Shown: positions 1 through 7,121 of the stretch, piece after piece
Layout of the letters: each line of letters starts with the position of its first letter
How positions within the stretch are numbered: the stretch's first letter is position 1
The notes under the pieces: model-generated
Told to the model about the DNA's origin: nothing
Seen by the model: only the letters and a program-made list of their open reading frames with translations
Databases searched by the model: none
Assembly (NCBI GenBank): GCA_023953835.1
Contig: JAMLJB010000001.1
Coordinates: forward strand, 2,515,501 to 2,579,500
DNA: 64,000 bases
Source of the DNA: Rhizobiaceae bacterium
GTDB lineage: Bacteria; Pseudomonadota; Alphaproteobacteria; Rhizobiales; Rhizobiaceae
Direction: 5' to 3'
Program-made: the position numbers and the translations under genes

Positions 1-103
1 GGTAGAGCGCGGACCGCTCGTCGGACATGTAGGTTTCCAGACCGGAAAGCGCAGCCGAGATCGCCGCGAAATATTGCGCGGCGGGTTCGTTGTCGGGCGT
101 CAT
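1..103 (-). CDS. 5' end of an unknown gene cut by the window edge
   Basis: An ATG at 103 opens a minus-strand frame beginning MTPDNEPAAQYF that stays open for 34 codons to the window edge. It starts 9 bases after the stop of the coiled-coil gene at 113, so the two are very likely one transcript. Too little is visible to name the product. Confidence 0.6.
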   Translation of the reverse strand, partial: MTPDNEPAAQYFAAISAALSGLETYMSDERSALY

Positions 104-112
104 GCGTCAGGA

Positions 113-1201
113 TCAGGCGCGCACATAGTCGGATGTGTTGTGCTTGCGCATGACCTCGTCGAAGCGCCGCGCGAAGGCTTCATCCGCCAGCTTCTTGCGG
201 CGCTGGATGTCGGCGGTGGTGACCATGTTCTTCTCATGCAGTTCGAGCAGGTCGCCGATATGCTTCTGCGCGGCCGCGCCGATGCCCGCCATGGTTTCCT
301 CTGCGGTGTTGTCCACCTGCGAGCCGAGCGTGTTGATCTTGTGGGCCACGTCCTGCTGCGCCGCGGTCTTGAGTGAGTCCTCCAGCGCCTTGTAGAGGAC
401 GATGCGCTGTTCGGTGTCGATGGTCAGCTTGTTGATCAGCGTGTTCTGAGCGGCGATCTGGTTGTTCAGCGAGTCCACAAACGTCTGGAACATGGAGGTG
501 TAGCGCTCCAGCGTCTGGCTGCCCGCGAGCAGTTCCTGCTCCTTCGCCTGCTTTTCATTGTATTCGGTCGCAAGCTTGGAGCGCTCGCCTTCAAGCTTCG
601 TCCGCTCCTTCTGGTTGGTGGATGCGGAGATCCTGTTCTCGACGTCCAGCAGGAGCGGGTTGAGTTCCATGATCCGCTTCTGAACGGCCTCAAGCTCCAC
701 CATGGTCGCCTTGCGGCGCTCGATGACCTGTTCCAGCGATGCTTCCGAAGTCTTGTAGCGCTGGTCGAGGATCTGCTTCTGGCCTTTCAGTATGCCGACG
801 ATCGTGTCGGACTTGGCGAGCAGTTCCTGCAGGTTGCCTGCCAGCGACATGTTGCGCACGCGGTCGGTCCGCATGCGCTGTTTGGAGGCCTCGGAGAAGA
901 TGCCGACGATGCTTTCCCAGGTGGTGAAGCTCTTCATGCTCTCGAACTCGGACCCGAAAACATTTGTCGCATCCTCAAGCCCGATGATGAGATCGGCGAT
1001 GTTGCTTTCCATCACCTTCTGCTGCTTGAGCACATCTTCGATGCGCGCGTTCTCGATGTCGAAATCGGCATTGCCGATCTTGGCGTCGGATCGGGCGAAC
1101 TGATCCAGGACCGTCGACGACTGGTCGATCCTGGTGCGCATCTCCTCGACGACCTTCTTGGTCTTTTCGATCTCGGCGTCGAAGTTCTGAAGTTCGGCCA
1201 T
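113..1201 (-). CDS. Coiled-coil protein of unknown function
   Basis: A 362-residue protein without a signal peptide or membrane segment. Most of it is predicted from its composition to be long helices: repeated E/K/Q/L heptad-like stretches with very few prolines, notably residues 1-40 and 140-240. The ATG at 1201 is preceded by AGGAGG at a spacing of 6; a GTG two codons earlier would overlap that site. It is first in a minus-strand unit with the truncated gene at 1-103. I do not recognise the family with confidence. The pattern is reminiscent of coiled-coil partners encoded beside TelA-like toxic-anion proteins, but that is only a guess. Confidence 0.75.
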   Translation of the reverse strand: MAELQNFDAEIEKTKKVVEEMRTRIDQSSTVLDQFARSDAKIGNADFDIENARIEDVLKQQKVMESNIADLIIGLEDATNVFGSEFESMKSFTTWESIVGIFSEASKQRMRTDRVRNMSLAGNLQELLAKSDTIVGILKGQKQILDQRYKTSEASLEQVIERRKATMVELEAVQKRIMELNPLLLDVENRISASTNQKERTKLEGERSKLATEYNEKQAKEQELLAGSQTLERYTSMFQTFVDSLNNQIAAQNTLINKLTIDTEQRIVLYKALEDSLKTAAQQDVAHKINTLGSQVDNTAEETMAGIGAAAQKHIGDLLELHEKNMVTTADIQRRKKLADEAFARRFDEVMRKHNTSDYVRA

Positions 1202-1452
1202 GCGCACCCTCCTCGGAGATGGTCGTTTCTGTTGCGAATATAAGGGGGGCCGATTTCGATTGGAAGGAGGCGGCTTCGATTTCGCATCACTGCGTAAATG
1301 CTTGTATCCCCTGCCATGTCGTGAATAGAGAAGTGGGCGGCGCGTGCGCGCATGTTGTTGCTTGCATGGGAGTCAAAATGGTGTTTGGTTCGCGCACAAG
1401 GGACAGTGAAAAGATCCGGCGCGCGCCCGGGCATCAAATGGGAGAATATTGA

Positions 1453-2394
1453 ATGTCAGCCTACAAGTCGTTTGCCTTGGCCCTCAGCCTGGCGAGTTTC
1501 GCCCTTTCGGGCGCCGCCAATGCCGCCGACGCCGAGTCCTGCAAGAAAGTTCGCCTTTCCGATGTCGGCTGGACCGACATTCAGGCCACAACCGGGGTGG
1601 CGTCCGTGCTGCTCACCGCGCTCGGCTACGAGCCGGAAGTCATCCAGCTCTCGGTTCCGGTCACCTATGCTTCGCTCAAGAACAACGACCTCGATGTGTT
1701 CCTCGGCAACTGGATGCCGTCGATGACCAACGACATCAAGGACTACACCGCCGAAGGCTCGGTCGAAACGATCAGCCTGAACCTCGACGGGGCAGGCTAC
1801 GGCCTGGTCGTGCCGACCTACATGGCCGATGCCGGGGTCAAGACCCTTGCCGATCTCGCCAAGCCCGAGGTCAAGGAAAAGCTCGACGGCAAGGTCTACG
1901 GCATCGAGGCCGGCAATGACGGCAATCGCATCATCCTCGACATGATCGCCAATCCCGACAGCGGGCTGCACGGCTACGAGCTTGTCGAATCCTCCGAGGC
2001 GGGCATGCTCACGCAGGCCGAAGGCTCGATGAAGGACAATGCGTGGATCGTGTTTCTCGGCTGGACGCCGCACCCGGTGATGGGCGAGATGAAGATCACC
2101 TATCTGGATGGTATGGGCGATTCAGGCTTCGGGGCGGCCACCGTCCACACCAATGTGCGCAAGGGCTATCTCACCGAGTGCCCGAATGTCGGGACCTTCA
2201 TCAAGAACCTGAAGTTCGACCTGTCCATGGAAAACACCATGATGGACAGCATTTTGAAGGGCGCGAATCCGAACGATGTCGCCAAGGAATGGTTGAAGGG
2301 TCATGCGGATGTCGCGACGCCCTGGCTTCAGGGCGTGACCACCTTCGATGGGGGTGATGCCGCCGCCGCGGTCAAAGCGGCGCTGGAAGGCTGA
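1453..2394 (+). CDS. choX: Choline ABC transporter substrate-binding protein
   Basis: Periplasmic quaternary-amine binding protein of the ChoX/ProX (OpuAC) type, 313 residues. A cleavable signal peptide ends near residue 24 (AANAA). The aromatic residues that form the choline cage in rhizobial ChoX have counterparts here: Trp about 40 (DVGWTD), Trp about 87 (GNWMPS), Tyr about 116 (AGYGLV) and Trp about 204 (GWTPHP), with the IEAGNDGN loop between. It heads a choXWV operon and is separated from the permease by a stem-loop. GGGAG lies 8 bases before the ATG. It delivers choline, possibly also acetylcholine or betaine, to the ChoW-ChoV importer. Confidence 0.92.
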   Translation: MSAYKSFALALSLASFALSGAANAADAESCKKVRLSDVGWTDIQATTGVASVLLTALGYEPEVIQLSVPVTYASLKNNDLDVFLGNWMPSMTNDIKDYTAEGSVETISLNLDGAGYGLVVPTYMADAGVKTLADLAKPEVKEKLDGKVYGIEAGNDGNRIILDMIANPDSGLHGYELVESSEAGMLTQAEGSMKDNAWIVFLGWTPHPVMGEMKITYLDGMGDSGFGAATVHTNVRKGYLTECPNVGTFIKNLKFDLSMENTMMDSILKGANPNDVAKEWLKGHADVATPWLQGVTTFDGGDAAAAVKAALEG

Positions 2395-2424
2395 TGACAG
2401 CGTCCGGCGCAGCATAAATCCAGA

Positions 2425-2455
2425 AAGGGCGGCCTCCCCGGAGGCTGCCCTTTTT
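2425..2455 (+). terminator. Stem-loop with T run between choX and choW
   Basis: A GC-rich hairpin (AAGGGCGGCCTCC pairing with GGAGGCTGCCCTT, short loop) is followed by TTTTTG. It has the shape of an intrinsic terminator inside the operon. Such elements after a binding-protein gene commonly reduce read-through and protect the upstream message, giving more binding protein than membrane components. Confidence 0.75.
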
Positions 2456-2491
2456 GTTGCGACAGCAGGCCAGTGAAAAGAAGAGGGGAAG

Positions 2492-3346
2492 ATGGACCCG
2501 GTATCCCAGTTTCTTGCGAGCTATAAAATCCCCATTGGGGCTTGGGGAAAGGCGTTCTTCGAGTTCCTGACGGACAACTTCAATGCCGTGCTGCGCGGCT
2601 TTTCAAACGGGTTGAACTTCCTGCTGAACGGCGCGGTGGACCTGCTGCTCGTCCTGCCCCCCGTGCTGCTCGTCGTGCTGATCGCGCTGCTTGCGTGGTA
2701 TTTGCAGCGGTCCAGGGGCCTCGCGATCGGAGTTGCCCTGGGGCTGCTCTTCATCATCAACCAGGGGCTCTGGAAACAGACGGTTCAAACCCTCGTGCTG
2801 GTTGTCGCGGCGTCGGCCGCGTCGATGGCCGTCGGCGTGCCGCTCGGCATCTGGGCCGCGCACAAGCCGAAGGTCTACAAGGTCATGCTGCCGATCCTCG
2901 ACCTGATGCAGACGCTGCCTACCTTCGTCTACCTGATCCCGGTGCTGACGCTGTTTGGCCTCGGCAACGCGCCCGGCCTCATCGTCACGATCATCTTCGT
3001 CATACCGACAGCCGTGCGCCTGACGCATCTGGGCATGACCAGCGTGCCAACCGCCATTGTCGAGGCGGGGCAGGCGTTCGGTGCCACCAAGCGGCAACTG
3101 CTCTGGAAGGTCGAGCTTCCCGCCGCGCTCCCCACCATCATGGCGGGCCTGACGCAGTGCATCATGCTTTCCCTGTCCATGGTCGTCTTTGCCGCTCTCA
3201 TCGGCGCGGGCGGTCTCGGTACCGAAATCAACCGCGCGCTGGGTTCGCGGCGCATCGACCTCGGGCTTGAGGCGGGCCTGGCCATCGTGGTGCTCGCCAT
3301 CGTTCTCGACCGCATGACCCGCATCGGCGTTGGAGGCAAGAAATGA
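2492..3346 (+). CDS. choW: Choline ABC transporter permease
   Basis: Integral membrane permease of the ProW/OpuAB (BPD_transp_1) family, 284 residues with about six or seven hydrophobic segments. The EAA loop that contacts the ATPase is visible at EAGQAFGATKRQLLWKVELP followed by AALPTIMAG. The first ~50 residues are an amphipathic leader typical of ProW-like permeases. ATG at 2492 follows GAGGGGAA. Its stop overlaps the start of choV (ATGA), so the two are translationally coupled. It forms the transmembrane channel for choline import. Confidence 0.92.
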   Translation: MDPVSQFLASYKIPIGAWGKAFFEFLTDNFNAVLRGFSNGLNFLLNGAVDLLLVLPPVLLVVLIALLAWYLQRSRGLAIGVALGLLFIINQGLWKQTVQTLVLVVAASAASMAVGVPLGIWAAHKPKVYKVMLPILDLMQTLPTFVYLIPVLTLFGLGNAPGLIVTIIFVIPTAVRLTHLGMTSVPTAIVEAGQAFGATKRQLLWKVELPAALPTIMAGLTQCIMLSLSMVVFAALIGAGGLGTEINRALGSRRIDLGLEAGLAIVVLAIVLDRMTRIGVGGKK

Positions 3347-4527
3347 CCGTCGCTGTCGATTTCAGGAACGTCGATATCATGTTCGGGAGTGATCCCGAAC
3401 GCGCTCTGGCACTTGCCGACAAGGGTGCGACCCGGTCGGAGATACTTGAGCAGACGGGTAATGTGCTCGGCTGCGCAGGCGCCAACCTCACGGTGAACGA
3501 AGGCGAGATTTCCGTGCTCATGGGCCTGTCCGGTTCGGGCAAGTCCACATTGCTCCGCGCGGTCAATCGCCTCAACACCGTCACGCGCGGCAATATCTTC
3601 GTGAAGGAGGGCAACAGGACGGTCGATGTTGCCACCTGCGACGAGGCGACCCTGCGGGCGATCCGCCAGAAGCAGGTCGCCATGGTGTTCCAGCAGTTCG
3701 GCCTGCTTCCCTGGCGGACGGTAGAGGAAAATGTGGGCTTCGGGCTGGAGCTTGCGGGCGTTCCCGAAGCTGAACGCAAGGAGCGCGTGCAAAAGCAGTT
3801 GAAGCTTGTCGGTCTCGACCAATGGGGCCGCAAATATGCGCATGAGCTTTCCGGCGGCATGCAGCAGCGCGTCGGCCTTGCCCGTGCCTTTGCAACCGAA
3901 GCGCCGATCCTGCTCATGGACGAGCCGTTTTCCGCGCTCGATCCCTTGATCCGCACCAAGCTCCAGGACGAGTTGCTCGAGCTTCAGGCGCGCCTCAAGA
4001 AGACGATCCTTTTCGTCAGCCACGATCTGGAAGAAGCGCTCAAGATCGGCAGCCACATCACGATCATGGAGGGCGGTCGCATCGTGCAGACCGGCGCGCC
4101 GGAAGATATCGTGTTGCGGCCTGCCAACGACTATGTGCGCGATTTCATCGCCAATGTGAATCCGCTCTCGGTGCTGACTGCATGGAACGTGATGCGTTCC
4201 ATGCACGAACTCGAACCGGCGGGCCGGGGAGGCTGGGTGTGGCTCGACCGGCGGCAGACCACGCGGTTCAAGATCGACAAGAGCGGGCTTGTGACAGCCG
4301 CCGAGCGCGAGGGCAAACCGGCATCGTGGATCTCGGTCGCGGATGTCGAGACCACGCCCGACGACGGTAGCCAGGTGTTCTGGGCAACGCCCGGCACGCC
4401 GTTGAAAACGGTCATGCTGGCCATTCATCGGTCGAACACAGCGCCGGTCGCGCTGTTCGACGAGGCGTCGCGTTTCGTGGGCGCCATCGGCGTGCGCGAC
4501 GTTCTGCAGGCGGTGCTGCGGCGGTGA
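3343..4527 (+). CDS. choV: Choline ABC transporter ATP-binding subunit
   Basis: ProV/OpuAA-type ATPase, 394 residues. Walker A (GLSGSGKST), Q-loop (VFQQFGLLPW), signature (LSGGMQQR), Walker B (ILLMDEPF) and the H-loop (LFVSHDLEEAL) are all intact. The first ~45 residues (ALALADKGATRSEI) form the N-terminal extension typical of quaternary-amine ATPases. The C-terminal ~110 residues replace a full CBS pair and may sense ionic strength or ligand, as in OpuA; that role is inferred. Last gene of choXWV, overlapping choW by four bases. Confidence 0.92.
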   Translation: MTVAVDFRNVDIMFGSDPERALALADKGATRSEILEQTGNVLGCAGANLTVNEGEISVLMGLSGSGKSTLLRAVNRLNTVTRGNIFVKEGNRTVDVATCDEATLRAIRQKQVAMVFQQFGLLPWRTVEENVGFGLELAGVPEAERKERVQKQLKLVGLDQWGRKYAHELSGGMQQRVGLARAFATEAPILLMDEPFSALDPLIRTKLQDELLELQARLKKTILFVSHDLEEALKIGSHITIMEGGRIVQTGAPEDIVLRPANDYVRDFIANVNPLSVLTAWNVMRSMHELEPAGRGGWVWLDRRQTTRFKIDKSGLVTAAEREGKPASWISVADVETTPDDGSQVFWATPGTPLKTVMLAIHRSNTAPVALFDEASRFVGAIGVRDVLQAVLRR

Positions 4528-4728
4528 TGGCTTGCAGGTTGAAGTTTTGAATCAACTGCTTGCCGCAATGATTCAGGTCCTTCGCAAAGTGAGTCCGATT
4601 TCGCGGCGAAGTTGTTGATTTTTATCCGGCTAAACCGCCAGTTGTAAGAACGGTTGAGGGAGGGTGCTCAACATGCTTTCGCCATGTGCGGAGGCGATAG
4701 TCGTGATTCGAACCGATGGGATGCGCAT

Positions 4729-5034
4729 ATGACGGATTCCGTTTCCAAGCCGAAAACGAAAACACGCCCCAAGCTGGCGAGGCCGAAGCTTCACAAGGTC
4801 ATTCTCATCAATGACGACTACACGCCGCGCGAATTCGTGGTGCAGGTGTTGAAGGCGGAGTTCCGCGTTACCGAAGACCAGGCCTATCGCATCATGATCA
4901 CCGCGCACCGGCGCGGTGTCTGCGTGGTTGCTGTATTCACGCGCGACGTGGCGGAGACGAAGGCGGCGCGCGCGACCGATGCGGGCAAGGCCGCCGGCTA
5001 TCCGCTGATGTTCACCACGGAACCCGAGGAATAG
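4729..5034 (+). CDS. clpS: ClpS adaptor for ClpAP protease
   Basis: A 101-residue N-degron adaptor that delivers proteins with bulky N-terminal residues to ClpAP. The ClpS core is clear: KVILINDDYTPREFVVQVL binds the substrate, followed by a conserved AYRIMITAHRRGVCVVAVF region and the ETKA segment. The basic N-terminal arm (KPKTKTRPKLARPK) is normal for alphaproteobacterial ClpS. I chose ATG 4729 because upstream in-frame codons are not family-like. No clpA follows; the next gene is convergent. Rhizobia often carry two ClpS paralogues, and I cannot tell which this is. Confidence 0.88.
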   Translation: MTDSVSKPKTKTRPKLARPKLHKVILINDDYTPREFVVQVLKAEFRVTEDQAYRIMITAHRRGVCVVAVFTRDVAETKAARATDAGKAAGYPLMFTTEPEE

Positions 5035-5035
5035 C

Positions 5036-7120
5036 TCAGCGGCCTTCCTTGAACCACATCGCGCCGATGGCGAGGAGTAGCAGCGCCAGACCGAGGAAGC
5101 CGCCGAAGAGCGGAACGCGCGACACCGAGCGCAGCACGCTGTCATCGGTCGTGCGAAGTCCGATCCAGTCATTACCCGAAGCGGTCGCGTCGGCGCGCAC
5201 CGGCACGATGTTCGGCAGGCTGATCGAGGAGCCGAGCGAGGAGATGCCCTCGGCGGCAAGCCGCTGCACGCTGCCACCACTGCGCAATGCCGCCGGTCGC
5301 AGAGCTTCTTCCGTCGAAACGACATCGGCAAATTCCGGCGCGTTGACCGGACCGACATGAGCCAGCGCGGTGAGTTCGCCGTTCGCGACCTGATAGAGAC
5401 CGATCTCGTCGACGGTGGCGCTGCCCGTGAAAACGCCGGGCTCCGCGCTCGTCATCGGCAGCGACAGGCGCTTGCCGGACGGCGTTATAACCGCAGCGGG
5501 CCCCGGGTCCTCGCTCATGGTCTGGCGATGAATGTTGAGCGTCATGCCGCGCGAATCCGCCGTCAGTCGCTCCTCTTCAAGCTCCGGCTCTTTCATCAGC
5601 CAGTGCGCCAGCCGCCGGTAGAGTGACACATGCGGGCCGCCGCCTTCGAAACCACGCGCCCAGAGCCAGCCCTGATCCGAAAGGAACATGCCGACCCGGC
5701 CCTCGCCCTTGCGCGCGAGCACGAGCAACGGCCGGTCGTCCGGTCCCTTCATCACGACTTCGCCCGTCGGCTGGTCGATGCCGACGAGACGGAACCAGCG
5801 GCTCCATTTCGGGGGCTCCTGTCCCGACCCTTCCAGCCCGCGTGTTACGGGGTGTCGCTTGCCGAGATCGGTCAGGCGCGGATAGAAGCCTTCCTCGACC
5901 ACGTCGCCGGTCGGCAGGCCGGGCAGCGCGGCCATCAGCGGCGTGTTGGCGATGGAGGACTCGCCCGCATATTCAGGCCCCGCTGCGATCAGCAGCGCGC
6001 CGCCTTTTTCCACATATTCGGCGATGTAGTCGTAGTAGAGGATCGGCAGCACGTCGCGGTGCTGGTAGCGGTCGAAGATGATGAGGTCGAAATCGTTGAT
6101 CCGCTCCACGAACAGTTCGCGCGTCGGAAAGGCGATGAGCGACAATTCGTTGATCGGCGTGCCATCCTGCTTCTCCGGGGGACGAAGGATGGTGAAATGC
6201 ACGAGGTCGACCGATGCATCGGATTTCAAGAGGTTGCGCCATGTGCGCTCGCCTGCATGCGGCTCGCCGGAGACCAGCAGCACCCGCAAATTCTCGCGGA
6301 TTCCGTCGATCAGCGCGACCGTCCGGTTGTTGGCCGCCGTCAGTTCGCCCTCGACGGGATCGATGGCGAGTTCGACAATGTTGCGGCCTGCCGTCGGCAA
6401 CGTGATCTGGAGCGGCATTTCCTGCCCGATGAAGGCGCGCTCCGTGCCGACACGTTCGCCATTGACCGAAACCCGCACATCGACCGGCCCGGTGACGTTG
6501 TTGGTGGCGATGACGCGATAGGTGAGGTCGAGTGGCTTGCCGACAATGCCGAAGCGCGGCGAGCGCTCCAGCCGGATGCGGCGGTCGAACTCGTCGGCCT
6601 GCCCGGTGATGAGCGCGTGCAGCGGTGCTTCGAGGACGGTGGACGGCTGCGGAAGGTCGTGCACCTGCCCGTCCGTCACCATGATCGCGCCGGCCACCCG
6701 CGACGGGGGTACATCCTGGAAGGCGCTGTCGAGGGCGCTGAAAAGATGCGTTTCCGAGCGCTCGTCGGCAGCGCCCGCCTGAGCCGCATCGATGGTGCGG
6801 ACCTCGAACTGGTTGAAGCGGGCGAGCCGTTCCTGAAGTTGGGCCACCGCCTCGTCGGTCTGGGCTTTCCGGTCGCCGATGTCCTGGCTCTGGCTGCGGT
6901 CGACGATCAGCGCCACCACGCTTTTGAGCGGATCGCGCTGCTCGTCGAGCAGCACGGGATTTGCAAGCGCTGCGGCCAACGCCGTCAGCGCCGCCAGTCG
7001 CAGCCAGCCGCCGCGCTGGCGCAGCCACAGGCCGAACAGCGCGAGCAGCAGCAGCGGAACCAGCAGCAGGCCGAGGAATGTCCACGAAAGCAGCGGTTCG
7101 AACGAGACGGTCCAGTTCAT
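5036..7120 (-). CDS. Large membrane protein with VWA-like/glutamine amidotransferase-like domain
   Basis: 694 residues: two N-terminal membrane segments (about 8-55), a long predicted periplasmic region, and one C-terminal segment (VPLFGGFLGLALLLLAIGAM) just before the stop. Near residue 80 a DRSQS motif resembles the metal-binding site of von Willebrand A domains. Residues about 290-480 look like the class I amidotransferase-like fold seen in BatA-associated proteins. Its ATG lies one base after the stop of the DUF4159 gene, so it is the last member of the MoxR operon. The molecular function is unknown; in related operons these proteins are thought to be assembled by the MoxR ATPase. Confidence 0.8.
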   Translation of the reverse strand: MNWTVSFEPLLSWTFLGLLLVPLLLLALFGLWLRQRGGWLRLAALTALAAALANPVLLDEQRDPLKSVVALIVDRSQSQDIGDRKAQTDEAVAQLQERLARFNQFEVRTIDAAQAGAADERSETHLFSALDSAFQDVPPSRVAGAIMVTDGQVHDLPQPSTVLEAPLHALITGQADEFDRRIRLERSPRFGIVGKPLDLTYRVIATNNVTGPVDVRVSVNGERVGTERAFIGQEMPLQITLPTAGRNIVELAIDPVEGELTAANNRTVALIDGIRENLRVLLVSGEPHAGERTWRNLLKSDASVDLVHFTILRPPEKQDGTPINELSLIAFPTRELFVERINDFDLIIFDRYQHRDVLPILYYDYIAEYVEKGGALLIAAGPEYAGESSIANTPLMAALPGLPTGDVVEEGFYPRLTDLGKRHPVTRGLEGSGQEPPKWSRWFRLVGIDQPTGEVVMKGPDDRPLLVLARKGEGRVGMFLSDQGWLWARGFEGGGPHVSLYRRLAHWLMKEPELEEERLTADSRGMTLNIHRQTMSEDPGPAAVITPSGKRLSLPMTSAEPGVFTGSATVDEIGLYQVANGELTALAHVGPVNAPEFADVVSTEEALRPAALRSGGSVQRLAAEGISSLGSSISLPNIVPVRADATASGNDWIGLRTTDDSVLRSVSRVPLFGGFLGLALLLLAIGAMWFKEGR

Positions 7121-7121
7121 G

